From Trichosphaerium sp. ATCC 40318 (taxonomy: Eukaryota > Discosea > Flabellinia > Trichosidae), in contig JALMLS010000478.1 of NCBI GenBank assembly GCA_038496445.1, forward strand, positions 62,001-126,000: a stretch of 64,000 bases of DNA, read 5' to 3'. The notes below the pieces were generated by a model. That model was given only the letters and a program-made list of their open reading frames with translations, was not told the origin of the DNA and searched no databases. Shown here in pieces: positions 22,884 to 33,403 of the stretch. The stretch's first letter is position 1. Each line of letters starts with the position of its first letter. The translations under genes and the position numbers were made by a program.

Positions 22884-23225
22884 TGGGATGAGTTTGATTT
22901 GTTTATGTTGTTTTTTTCAGTTTGTTGAGGATTGTGTACTTAATTACATTTGTCTTGTGAAATAACTACATTTGTGTACTCATTTAACTATGTACCTCTT
23001 ACCGCGACATCCTTAATTTGCTATGGTAGATCTCATAAAGCAATGATAGATCATGTTTGTAACCGGCAAAATTGATTTGCCACCGGTGTTTATTCTTTTT
23101 GTAGTATTTGTAAATCCTCGTTTTCAAGAATAAGAGTTAAATTACCTGGATCATAGAGAATGTCAGCCCTTTCTTGTCCCTTATTTTTCGTTATTCTCAC
23201 CTCTCGCTCATAAATAAATTTACTA
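22884..23225. other. Spacer upstream of Cys-rich copy B
   Basis: Duplicated also at 31601-31930 (reversed) and partly at 16025-16230. No gene is seen. It contains CACCGGTGTTTATTC and TTTTTGTAGTATTTG runs shared by the copies. Confidence 0.5.
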
Positions 23226-23597
23226 TCACATGGTCCTGAGAAGTGGGATACTAACAGCGCAGCGACTAGTTTTTAGGATTGTACACACTATGATATCAGT
23301 ACTGCGGGAATGTTTCTGCACAATATAATCTCTTTGTAAGTGATCAAAGGATAAAGGATCAACGTTATGAAGTGTTGCAGTGATAGTGCACAGAAAGTAG
23401 TAAAAGAGTTTGTGCCGACCTCTTTCTACAACCGCTTCTCTCATGCAGCTTTGAGCATTAGATTTGAGCAACAGCATTGAGTCTTGTGGATTGACTGCAC
23501 AAAGAACTTTTTCAGCTTGAAAATAGAGGGAGCAACTCGATGTACGGCAATCTAGATAAAAAAGAAAAAGTTCAAATCTGCATGTAAATTGAATCAC
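23226..23597 (-). CDS. Hypothetical 123-residue frame, possibly a gene fragment
   Basis: The frame reads FQAEKVLCAVNPQDSMLLL, REAVVERGRHKLFYYFL, then DPLSFDHLQRDYIVQKHS. An acceptor-like CTAG precedes the part starting at DCRTSSCS. The duplicate at 31262-31600 carries substitutions and stops, so only this copy is open. No domain is recognised. It could be an exon of a gene whose other exons are lost, or an extension of the nearby granulin transcript. Confidence 0.35.
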   Translation of the reverse strand: MIQFTCRFELFLFYLDCRTSSCSLYFQAEKVLCAVNPQDSMLLLKSNAQSCMREAVVERGRHKLFYYFLCTITATLHNVDPLSFDHLQRDYIVQKHSRSTDIIVCTILKTSRCAVSIPLLRTM

Positions 23598-23716
23598 AAA
23601 AATTGCAGATCCTCATCCAACGCAATTAACAAGACGTCATTCGTAAACACAAACTTTATTCTCTGTTCGTTATTTCGAATTTACTTATGGGTATGCTGTT
23701 AACTCTAGTACAAGGC

Positions 23717-24364
23717 TTAGGAATAAAAAGCAATAACAGCAATAATAATCGTACCAGCAGCGTGACGTAATACTCCAATGTCAGGTATGCACCTGTTAGG
23801 GCCAATTGTACATTTGTATCCAAGAGGACAACAATGTAAATGGTCTTGGCAACACGTGCCGTTAGCGAAAGGACAACATCCTTGTTGGCCGTTTTGAAGT
23901 GTACAACATATAACACCAGGATCACAAAGACCTGCAGGACATTCGTTCTAAAAGTAGTTGAGATACAAAAAGAAATGTTTTTTCAATGTTACAATAGCTG
24001 TACCTCTAGTTTTTTGATAGGTTTGATATCTTCAGGGATGCATCCACCCAGAGCGTCACATACATGTCCTTTTGGACAACAAGTTTCTACGTTATCGCAA
24101 CAAACTCCATCTACGTATGGACAACACCCGATGGCGCCTTGTAAAGATAAAGTAAGACAATAGGAAGCGTTGTTAATTTAATCCGTCGCCAAGAAAATTC
24201 CAACTTGGCAAAATGCCACGTGCGCCTTTACGCCTTGTATTATTATTGTTTTATGGCGTACCTTTTCCGAAACATACTGTTCCTGGTTTATTACACTTTA
24301 GTATGGCCGTAGTTGTACCAATAATTAACAATAACACTAACGAGACTATCACACCCTTCAACAT
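23717..24364 (-). CDS. Two-domain granulin, membrane- or GPI-tethered
   Basis: Three exons. Exon 1 (24364-24262) has a signal peptide (VIVSLVLLLIIGTTTA) and the first cysteines (CNKPGTVCFGKG). Exon 2 ends near 24004 and completes granulin domain 1 (GCCPYVDGVCC, ETCCPKGHVC). Exon 3 has domain 2 with the full pattern CPAGLC, ICCTLQNGQQGCCP, GTCCQDHLHCCPLGYKC, and then a hydrophobic C-terminus (AAGTIIIAVIAFYS) ending at 23717. The paired-cysteine pattern CC..CC..CC.D..HCCP..Y.C is diagnostic of granulins, small disulfide-ladder modules that are secreted or lysosomal. The C-terminal hydrophobic tail without basic residues suggests a GPI signal. Domain 1 is shorter and lacks the 'D..HCCP' signature. 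The locus is the donor or sister of the copies at 30791 and 18.0 kb. Confidence 0.8.
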
Positions 24365-24612
24365 TTGAGCCGAAACGATTTATCGTCAAAAACAAGTCAA
24401 ACGTGTCAAAATAATGCGACAAAAAAACTATCGAACGCACCCTGTGCATGTGCTTCAGGGTCAGCCGTTCAGGCATTTGTGCAGATGTTGTATAGGTGCT
24501 AGAGGACAAAACAAGATACACTAGTTTCACAATTGTAGACGTCAACAATAGTCTCGTCTCACTTGCTTCAACACTGACAGAACACATAAGTCAGAAGATT
24601 TTTTTATTGGTT

Positions 24613-26430
24613 TTAAAGCTTAGATTGTATTGGTACACCGAAAGTATCATCGAGGCCATACTGTGCCAAGAATGCGTTCCACTCTAGTTTTTCAAGAGAA
24701 GATAAATGATTTCTTATGAATGACCTCATCATTTTACGAGAACGTGTTGGATATGGTCTGCAAAGAAATGAAACATCTTCATCGTAAATACGTGCTACAA
24801 ATGATTTATCTCCATTTTCTAGAGCTTTTGATGTCGCAATTGAGTACGTCTTGAAAGGACCCATTATTTCTTTTATCAAGAAATTTACAAAAGGCATTGC
24901 CTTGAGTTGATTTGCTGTTGGACACTTCAATTTGTCCATGTCGTAACTTGCAGTTTCCCATCTTTTCGAGTACTCAACAATGTTTGTAAGGTGCTGTATG
25001 TGAGCTTTCGGTTTTGGGTCTAGAAGGAAATGCGCTCGAAGAGAACCCTTGATGAATAAAATTAATAAATTTCAAACAAAAAGAAGATTTGAGTAATACG
25101 GATTAGAGCCCTTAAACAGGGTCCTCATAGTTTGGATTATATTCCCAATATTATTATTCAACAACAGTGAGAATAGTTTTTTTGGAAAAGTGTTGAAACA
25201 AGAAAAGTGACAATTGATTTTAGTATGTGCAAAAAAAAAAAGTACCATTACAACTGCATCAAAAGCACTTGGTCTGTCACCCAGAAAGTACTTGTTTCCT
25301 GCAGCCAAGTGCGCGTCGAATTTGGTCAATACGCGTAACAGCTCAGCTTCACCTTGTTTACGTTGATTATCAGTGTTTATGCCGGTTGCTCTGTGTACGT
25401 TGTTAACAAAAAAGAGCTCAAAAAAAAAAATGGATTCAAAAATAGATAAAAAGTTGTCATGTCAAACATTCATACCTGCAAGCCTTTAGACCCCACTTGT
25501 TAATACCTTGACCTATCATTTCTATTGTATCCTCAGGAGTACCAGGATCAACACTTGATAGTGCTATCCTAAAAGGATAATTAAAGAACAACGGCCTTCG
25601 TTTTTTGAAAGTTGTAAGAAAAGAGAACGGATTTCTAACGTACTTTTTCCTTAGGAGCTTTGCTGTCTCAGGATAAAACCATCTGTAGTGTACCTAGTCG
25701 TATTAAATTACAGAAAAATACTTGAGACTCATGGTTTAACAAAGTTCAAAAAAAAAAGCGTCACGTGATAATGACGAGTAGATAATTGAAAAAAAAAAAA
25801 AAGTTGGACTCAAATGGGACGTACTGCCATCCTTGGTATCCACTCATCGAAGTACTCTTCAAATAGAGCAACGAGAGCACCAGCAAACCCTGGTGGGTAA
25901 AAAATAGGCTTAGGAAGGCGAGAATCCAATAAATGTAAAATAGGCGTCGTGTCAGCTGTTAAGAAATGTCAAAATGTGGTTTCAACTAACCGAATAAGTG
26001 TTGTTATTACCTATCAACCAGTTTTCAGGGGTGCGAAAAACAGGTATCTAATTTGGGCTAAGTGGACAATTAAGGGGAGTAATAAGATGTACTTGGTGGG
26101 TTTCTGAGCGTTTTTGAAGGTATTCGCGGTTTGTAAGCGTCTTTCCTTTGAAATCAAACGGTATTTCGCTAAATATATGTTAACGTACGTTTCTATACGT
26201 GTGTCGTACTTTTTAACGAAAGATAGAGCAGAATGTAACTTCATGGAGAAATAGCTTGGTGAGAGTTAGTATCACCATCAATAAGCGCATATATAACGGC
26301 ACATAGCGTTTATTACCGATTTGGCATGCGCATGTCACGAATTTCTGGTTACTTACCTTTCATCGGCTCCATATAACACATATGAACCGTACAATGGAGC
26401 AGGACGCTTTTTATTCTTTACAAATGACAT
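24613..26430 (-). CDS. GST-like protein, FAX (failed axon connections) type
   Basis: The start at 26430 gives MSFVKNKKRPAPLYGSYVLY, the first strand of a thioredoxin-like GST-N domain. The following exons give YFSMKLHSALSFVKKYDTRI, IPFDFKGKTLTN, then IPVFRTPENWLI, DTTPILHLLDSRLPKPIFYP, FEEYFDEWIPRMAVHYRW and YPE. The GST-C part has GNKYFLGDRPSAFDAVV and GSLRAHFLLDP, the N-capping box region typical of GSTs, then a long C-terminal helix bundle ending at TAA 24613-24615. The layout (IADTT..I...LD, PPG..G.L..L.EEYFDEW..R.AVHYRW) is characteristic of FAX/metaxin-related GST-fold proteins, many of which lack known enzymatic activity. About nine short introns. It lies inside the loop of the inverted duplication and looks single-copy and intact. 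Confidence 0.75.
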
Positions 26431-26659
26431 GTGTTGCGAAGGACTTGAAAAAACAACAAAAAAGTTTTCAAAAAAAAAAACCAATTTGCGTTTGCTCACC
26501 CAAAACAAGGCCTACACGAACATACTTGTTAAAAAAAAGCACACCAGTTTAGTGATCAAGTTTGTGTTGAAATGGGGCAAGACTTTTTTTTTAACGTAGC
26601 AACACGTGCGGTTGTTGCGACATAACGCAGTTTTTTTGAAGTGTTTTTTTTTGATTTAT

Positions 26660-28374
26660 TTATTGAAGCTTTTTCTCAATCTTTCTCTCGATTTCCCCTA
26701 GTTCAGCCAATGTAGCCTCTCCTATCCTTTCTTCTTGAGTGTTGAAATGTTCAACTGCTCCTTTTACATAATCTTTACCTTCACCAACAACTAAAGGGAA
26801 ATTGTTAAATCCCAATTTTTAAATTGAATAAAAAAGATGAAAGAAATTATCATTTCTCGGGCTACAACCAACCACTATTTGCCAGTATACTCCGCAATAG
26901 TACTAAGATATCAGTTGTAACCCAAATATAACAAACCCACGCAACGAAACGCATCACAATTGGAGTTTGAGTTCAGATTTTCAAAAAAAAGGAAAAAAAA
27001 ATATAAGTGCGTTGACTTACTTGTACGGTAAGATTTTTGAAAAATATTGTCGTTTCTACGGGCATAAGCACGTTCTACATGCACCCTCATTGCTGTATGT
27101 ATATCCTAGATCCAGTAAGCTCCAAAAAGGGGTAAAAACGAAAAAATGTGACACAAATGTTGTCCTTTACCTTTTCGGCCAACCACTTCCTGTCCCATGT
27201 TTTAGACGCGAATTTATTGTCCATATATTGTCTCTCAAACATCATGTAATCAATACCAGGTTTTACTGGATTATCAAGGGTTTCTTCAATTGTGTCTAAA
27301 ATTGACTCAAAAACACCTGTTTCTGGTATAAGTTCATACTCATAACCAACGTAAAACGTTGTGAGAGGTCCAAGTATACCAGCAAGCCTAAAAAACGAAC
27401 AAATTAGAAAAAAAATCCGTCTATAAAGCACAATTCTTTGGTGTCAAAAAAAAAAAAAGTGGAAAAAAACGCACATTCTCATGCGAAGAGCATAGTGTGA
27501 AAACGCGAAAGTAGAAGCTATGAGTCCAGTAGCATAAAGCATTCGTCGTAGTGGTGGGTCGTAAACAAGATCTTGTTGTTCATCACGGTAAACACGTGTT
27601 GCAGCTCTGAGCGCATAAGTTAGTGAGTTACAAAAAAAAATGAAAAAGAAGAAATATGCCAACAACACCCAACATACCCAAAAACCATTGTTATGAGAGG
27701 CAAGCAAGTGAGTCTAAGCGCTGGAATAGGTCTCCACCAACCAGCATGCTATGATTTAAAGTTAAAATGACATGAGAACATGTTTTTTGCATTAAAAAAC
27801 AACGTACGCGTCTTTGCACTGCAATTCCAAATCCTACGGCTGCTAGAGGTAGTGTAGCGAGTAGGTATGTGTCGGATGTCGCAATGAGTAGGTTCTTTGT
27901 AAAGGAGGCAAACTCAAAGACGCCTTGGAACTGAAAGAAGAGTGTTATTGTTATACTTGTTGAAAAAAGCATTCAGGTGGCCTAATCGTACTGTACTAGT
28001 GCGTACAGTGCAATGAGTTGATGCAAAAGTTGCGTACGTTTGATTTTGTAACAGATAATGTATTTTGTTCTATTTGTTGCTTGAGAGCCTAGTTGAGCGT
28101 GTTTAGATGTTTTAGTAGACTACAGCGATTTGTACGCGTCAAAAGAATGTATAGAGCCATTTACCTCGTTTTCTCTCTGAAGCGCAGCTATTTGCGCCTT
28201 TTCAGTGGGCGGTTTGTACGTTGGCTCTCGGACACCAGCACGTTCTAGCAGAGATTGTCCAGGGTTGTCCAATGGATTTGGAGGCTCCAATTCTTTACTG
28301 GCATCAATAAAAATTTTTCTTGGCTGTTTGGTATTTTCCACGCGGATTTGATCACGAATGATTGAATTTATCAT
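26660..28374 (-). CDS. Multi-exon membrane protein, unrecognised
   Basis: Exon 1 (28374 to about 28165) encodes a soluble N-terminus (KIFIDASKELEPPNPLDNPG, LLERAGVREPTYKPP). The next exons carry hydrophobic segments: YLLATLPLAAVGFGIAVQ, LRLTCLPLITMVFGYV, and LYATGLIASTFAFSHYAL. After LAGILGPLTTFYVGYEYEL comes a soluble C-terminal region (LDTIEETLDNPVKPGIDYMM, FERQYMDNKFASKTWDRKW, VVGEGKDYVKGAVEHFN, ELGEIERKIEKKL) ending at TAA 26660-26662. I count three or four membrane helices. The N-terminus has no clear signal peptide, so an organelle membrane (mitochondrion or peroxisome) is possible. No family is recognised. Confidence 0.6.
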
Positions 28375-28603
28375 CTTGAGGCAATTATAAGTTCGTTTCG
28401 TCTATTTGTGCAAGAAACAGGCTAAACCATGCGATAATATTATCGCTTTGTACAATGAAGGCAACTGTGGAATAACAAACCAAGTAAACTCAAAAAAAAG
28501 CGCTAAGTTTTATAGTTTTGATTAAGGCACAAATTTGCCCGTTACACTCAAAAATACAACTCCAACCAAACAACACAGGTGTTATTAAATACCACAAAAC
28601 AAA
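28375..28603. other. Divergent promoter region between membrane protein gene and CDC14
   Basis: AT-rich sequence with no long open frame. It should hold both promoters, because the two genes run in opposite directions. Confidence 0.4.
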
Positions 28604-30535
28604 ATGAACAATCCCGGAGATATGGAATTGATACCAGGCACGTACAACTAAAAATGACCGTATAACCTATGCATCGCATTGCGTGACATGATTATTACAA
28701 AACAACGTTACATATTTGCTGACGGCTGTCAGGCGAACTATACTTTCACGTATCGCACTCAGTACCAAGAACACGTCAACAGAGACGCTTCATCTCACTT
28801 CTAGGTCGTTATCGTTACGAACCCTTCCACAACGGTACATAGCCATCAAACATTGTCTGTACTGCCCTTACTCACTCGTTAACAGACTTTGGTCCGCCAA
28901 ACCTCGCTCAAGTTTATAGAACATGCGAATTGATACACAAAAAGGTTCAGGTACGTTGTGCGCTTGTGCCCTGATCCTTCCCGCCAAAAAACCCACACGG
29001 CCACGCTTTTGGGACGGAAAAGGAAATGATGTCTTGTATTTTTTCGGTTGACGCTTATTTGTTCGTTTTAGGTACGCAGACAATATCCTGTGTGCGTATA
29101 CATGAGCAATCAAGACCCACAGCACTTGGCAAACGCTACATTCTTGGTTTGCGCCTACCTTGTTCTCGTCCGCGGATTCACACCTAAACAAGCTTATGCA
29201 CCTATAGCCAAGGCGAATTGTACGTCTAATCAAAGTTTTAAACTTTCCTAAACAAAAACAAACACTTGTCTACACGTTGTTGCCACAAGTATACTATTTA
29301 TTCAATATATCTACGCGCGTAGGCATATCTGTTGGTATATCCAACGTTTTTCTGACTTTTTTCAGAAGAAATCTTTGTACCACTTCTGTACTCTTGAAAT
29401 TAATCCTTTTTTAGTAAATTTAACTCCATTCCGTGACGCTGGATGGGGTGATTCTGTATTTGATTCGACAGTCTATCACTGTTTATGTGGGGTGTACAAA
29501 GCTAAAAAACTTGGATGGATAAATTTGGATGCTTTTGATCCTGATTACTACGAGGTACCATGACCACGTGTCATTTTTTGTTTTGTCTTCTATATCGTGA
29601 CTTACTACGAGCTATTGTCGTATTGTATTTTATCGATTATTTTTGAAGACTGTGTTGTAGCCGAGACTGTTTCTTTATTTTCTTCTTTTTTTCTTATTAA
29701 AAAACTTATTAGCATTGGGAACAAGTCGCCAATGGTGATTTGAATTGGATCGTTCCTGGACGTATTTTAGCAATGTGTAGTCCTATAGATGACGCATTTG
29801 CTAGAGCAAATAGTTTATCAGATGTATATCACACACCTGGTGCGTTCTAGACGCATTTCATTTAAATCGTTGCACATTGTTGCACTTGCACTTTTTTTTT
29901 GTTCCTACAGTTTCGCGATTTCACGTTACCTCTTAGTTTATCAAGAGTTGCTTAAATTGGCATTTCTTGAGCTTACTTCTATTTTTTTTTGTAGAGTTTT
30001 ATAGTGAGTATTTTAAGGCGAATAATGTTTCCACTATTATTCGGCTGAATAAAAAAGAATATGATCGTTCTGCATTTTTGAAGAATGGGATTCGTCACGT
30101 GGACTCATATTTTGTTGATAACACAACACCACCTAGTAATATAAGAGATAATTTTTTACGCCTTGCAGATAACTGTGTTGGTGCACTAGCAGTACGTCAT
30201 GACATGAAACCAAATATTGCAAATGGCTTTAGTTTTTTAACTTGTTTTATCAGGTACATTGTAAGTCTGGTGTTGGTCGTACTGGTACTCTTATTGCTTG
30301 TTATCTTATGAGAAAATACAGATTCACCGCTGCAGAGAGTATAGGTTATATTCGTGTTATGCGACCTGGAAGGTAAAAGATCCTTTTTTTTTTTTTTTTG
30401 ATTGTTTTTTCTCATCTTTTTCTTAGCATTGTTGGGCCTCAACAAAATTATTTGGTTCGGCAAGAACCACTCATGTGGGCTATTCATGACCGTGAAAAGT
30501 CAAGAAAGTCTCCTAAGCAACGTAGAGCTCTTTGA
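28604..30535 (+). CDS. CDC14: Cdc14-type dual-specificity protein phosphatase
   Basis: In order: [17 protein letters not shown] and [15 protein letters not shown] followed by [17 protein letters not shown]; exon 29072-29219 with [19 protein letters not shown]; then [53 protein letters not shown]; and the catalytic exon with [17 protein letters not shown]. This is the full two-domain Cdc14 layout. The P-loop is HC(X)5R with Cys as nucleophile. The WPD-loop acid is expected in the preceding [15 protein letters not shown] region. Cdc14 reverses CDK phosphorylation at Ser-Pro sites in cell-cycle exit. The C-terminal tail after the catalytic domain is very short (ends KSPKQRRAL at 30535) compared with the long tails of fungal and animal members. 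The start (ATG at 28604 or later) and the splice joining 29219 to 29366 are unresolved; no in-frame junction was found by eye. Confidence 0.85.
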
Positions 30536-30790
30536 AAACCCAAAATTTTCAAATCTTTTCCAATGCTATTTCACGTGTTTTTTAACACGTTTGTTGGAAA
30601 ATGTTTTTTTTTTTCTTCCTTTTTTCTGTTTGGTTGGAAACGAAAAAAACTGAAAGGAGATGTTCCAACTTTGCTTTTGTACAAAGTCCTTATGTAAAAA
30701 AACTATTTGCATAAATAATACTGTAGACAAAAAATAAAAGTATACCCAAGTACCTTCTGTTGTGTAGCTCTATTTTTTTGTCCACTGACT

Positions 30791-31111
30791 TTGTTATTGA
30801 TGAATATCGTTTTGCTAACTAAAATGTTGTTGTGGTTTCAGTCTTGGTTGTCTTTATTGTTGAGTAACTCAGCTTCTTTCAGAATGAGCCTTGCAGGTCC
30901 TTGTGATCCTGGTGTTATATGTTGTACACTTCAAAACGGCCAACAAGGATGTTGTCCTTTCGCTAACGGCACGTGTTGCCAAGACCATTTACATTGTTGT
31001 CCTCTTGGATACAAATGTACAATTGGCCCTAACAGGTGCATACCTGACATTGGAGTATTACGTCACGCTGCTGGTACGATTATTCTTTCTGTTGTTGCTT
31101 TTTATTCCTAA
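30791..31111 (+). CDS. Single-domain granulin with a new N-terminus
   Basis: A 106-codon uninterrupted frame. From about residue 36 it matches the last exon of the two-domain granulin gene: CDPGVICCTLQNGQQGCCP, then GTCCQDHLHCCPLGYKC and a hydrophobic C-terminus. The first 30 residues (VLLTKMLLWFQSWLSLLL) come from sequence unrelated to the other copy, but are hydrophobic enough to act as a signal peptide. The duplication breakpoint lies near 30885, so the exon gained a new 5' end. It may be an expressed new gene, or a fragment kept open by chance. Confidence 0.5.
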   Translation: MLLMNIVLLTKMLLWFQSWLSLLLSNSASFRMSLAGPCDPGVICCTLQNGQQGCCPFANGTCCQDHLHCCPLGYKCTIGPNRCIPDIGVLRHAAGTIILSVVAFYS

Positions 31112-31261
31112 CCTTGTACTAGAGTTAACAGCATACCCATAAGTAAATTCGAAATAACGAACAGAGAATAAAGTTTGTGTTTACGAAGACGTCTTGTTAA
31201 TTGCGTTGGATGAGGATCTGCAATTTTTGTGATTTAATTTACATGCAGATTTGAACTTTTT
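31112..31261. other. 3' flank of granulin, duplicated
   Basis: Matches 23598-23716 in reverse, including the AATTCGAAATAACGAACAGAG run. No gene. Confidence 0.5.
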
Positions 31262-31600
31262 CTTTTTTATCTAGATTGCCGTACATCGATTCTCCCTCTA
31301 TTTTCAAGCTGAAAAAGTTCTTTGTGCAGTCAATCCACAAGACTCAATGCTGTTGCTCAAATCTAATGCTCAAAGCTGGATGAGAGAAGCGGTTGTAGAA
31401 AGAGGTCGGCACAAACTCTTTTACTACTTTCTGTGCACTATCACTGCAAACACTTCATAACGTTGATCCTTTATCCTTTGATCACTTACAAAGAGATTAT
31501 ATTGTGTAGAAACATTCCCGCAGTACTGATATTATAGATATAATCCTAAAAACTAGTCGCTGCGCTGTTAGTATCCCACTTCTCAGGACACCATGTGATA
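31262..31600 (+). pseudogene. Decayed copy of the 123-codon frame
   Basis: The sequence matches 23226-23597 in reverse, but has small indels and a TAA after KLFYYFLCTITAN, and a stop where QKHS is expected. It is no longer open. Confidence 0.6.
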
Positions 31601-31930
31601 GTAAATTTATTTATGAGCAAGAAGAATAAGTGACGGCCGGTGCTGATATTCTCTATGAGCATGGTACTTTTAACTCTTAGTCTTCTGAAAATGAGGAATG
31701 TGCAAATACTACAAAAAGAATAAACACCGGTGGCAAATCAATTTTGCCGGTTACAAACATGATCTATCCTTCTTCTATACATCGTACCAAAGCGAATTAA
31801 GAGTATGTCGCGGAAAGAGGTACATAGTTAAATGAGTACACAAATGTAGTTATTTCACAAGACAAATGTAATTAAGTACACAATCCTCAACAAACTGAAA
31901 AAAAAACATAAACAAATCAAACTCATCCCA
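31601..31930. other. Spacer upstream of Cys-rich copy C
   Basis: A reversed duplicate of 22884-23225. No gene. Confidence 0.5.
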
Positions 31931-32328
31931 ATGAACGCAACACTACTCTTCCTTATTGTCTTTACTCTCTTTGTAACTTCTAATGCATGGCCTGTTCGCT
32001 ATGTTGTACGCAATATTCAATTTACTTGTTTATTTCATCACGTGCTTGCGGTTTTATCCAAAACAACAAATGTTGATTTCAAGGTTTTGAACTTGTTCTA
32101 ACTTTTTTATCCAAGGAATGTCGTGATTTCTGTCAGAGCCTATACGAGAATTGTATTTCTGGTGGAACCTTACAGGAAACTTGTCGTCATAATCAAGGAG
32201 GATGTGAGGAAGATTGCTGTAAGAGACTGTACATAAATCCATACGAATGCTCACTATGTTGTGCAAATGGAAATGTTGTAAATGCACATACTTGTCGTCA
32301 CATGTGTTACTTCAGGCCTAGACACTAG
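31931..32328 (+). CDS. Small secreted Cys-rich protein, copy C
   Basis: Exon 1 (31931-32005) is the signal peptide MNATLLFLIVFTLFVTSNAW...; exon 2 (32116-32328) begins ECRDFCQSLYENC and ends YFRPRH. It has 12 cysteines and 95 residues. It differs from copy B by only a few residues (for example CEEDCC versus CEEGCC, CRHMC versus CHHMC), all outside the cysteines. The intron carries CACGTG at about 32040. Preservation of frame and cysteines in B and C argues that both are functional. Confidence 0.75.
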
Positions 32329-33270
32329 TGCTACACGACCGCGTTAAACGCCCCCACAATAAATAGTTCTGTTTCATATTGTTTGGTTCACGTTGAAGCT
32401 GGAAGTACAATTAAGTACCTAACCAAGGAGACATGACATCTCTCAAGGTATTGGACGTCCATGTCAACTAATAGGTGCTTACCATAGAACTTTGTATTGC
32501 GTTTGTTGATGACCTCCTACAATGTTGTCTACAAAAGAAGTAAATTACAGTTATAGTGGTAAGTCAAAATACAGGAAAAAAAAAACTAAAAAGTAAAGTT
32601 TTAGCGTTCAAATTCTCTGCCTGTATTGGTTATCACGTGCTCTTTTGTAGTTAATTCACGTATATTTGTAAGCGTGTGCCTCTCAAACCTAAAACTAGGT
32701 TCTGTAACATATTAGGCTCCTCATTTCATGAACTTCGAAATTTTACACCGTCACACATTGTTTGTGCGCAGCGGCCTTGTTTTGCTGGGTTAGAGCTCCG
32801 TTTGTAAAAAAAATTTGGGACTTTACCTGATTTGGGACACTTTTCATGTTTGAGTAAATGGCGTTTTTTGTTCAGTCGTGAGCTACGATTATTGGCAATA
32901 TAAATGATCCTCATTGTAATTCAGCTGAAAATTCCAATGACGTCATAAGGAAAAATGTTGGGTTTTTTTGACATCCAACGAAATAACAATAAACTGTTCT
33001 TTTTTTTTGCATTGGTTCAGACCTCTATTCTCGGAGTTTTATCAACACTGATATTTAGATAATAAAACGTGAACCCACATCTCTCTACAAGTTTTGTGTT
33101 GGATATATACTTGCTGCTGCTCAATTAGACCGTTTTTAGAAGGTACATAGCACACAAGTACTGCAAAACTTTGCTTCGCTTTTAAATGGATTTACGAGGA
33201 CCTTTGGATCTAACATTGATTTCTACTATGTAGCGCTCTCATTAGTGTGTCGCCATTAGTGTTGAAACAA
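32329..33270. other. Conserved upstream block of copy 3
   Basis: Related to 21701-22491 (reversed) and 36063-36740. It holds GACATCTCTCAAGGTATTGG (near 32435), the GGGTTTTTTTGACATCCAAC stretch (near 32960) and the AGTACTGCAAAACTT / GGATTTACGAGGACC stretch (33150-33210). Two CACGTG sites lie near 32635 and 33330. No gene. Confidence 0.55.
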
Positions 33271-33403
33271 ACAGTGAGAACAGATCACACTTTTTGAAAT
33301 ACTTTTGAAAAAACTGTTTCCCAAACCATCACGTGCGTTGAATTCAAAAACTATGAATATCATTTTCGTTCTTGTTATGAGGAGTATCTTATTGTTTTAG
33401 AAA
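33271..33403 (+). promoter_or_regulatory. Conserved proximal promoter block, copy 3
   Basis: GAGAACAGATCACACTT at about 33276 and CACGTG at 33330-33335, 69 bp before the start codon. Confidence 0.55.

Larger units (their letters stand above)
18830..23945. repeat. Left arm of large inverted segmental duplication
   Basis: The minus-strand order is granulin end, 123-codon frame, Cys-rich gene, spacer, glycoprotein gene, spacer, F-box start. The same order is on the plus strand at 30885-36063. Long stretches look nearly identical by eye, for example the Cys-rich exon 2 and the granulin exon. Confidence 0.8.

Noticed and set aside
23656-23925. Overlapping frame on the granulin exon
   Set aside because: The alternative phase gives the full granulin cysteine pattern; this frame only mirrors it.
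28868-29233. Long minus-strand open frame of 121 codons
   Set aside because: It lies opposite Cdc14 exons whose plus-strand sequence ([28 protein letters not shown]) matches the family; the minus frame is a shadow.
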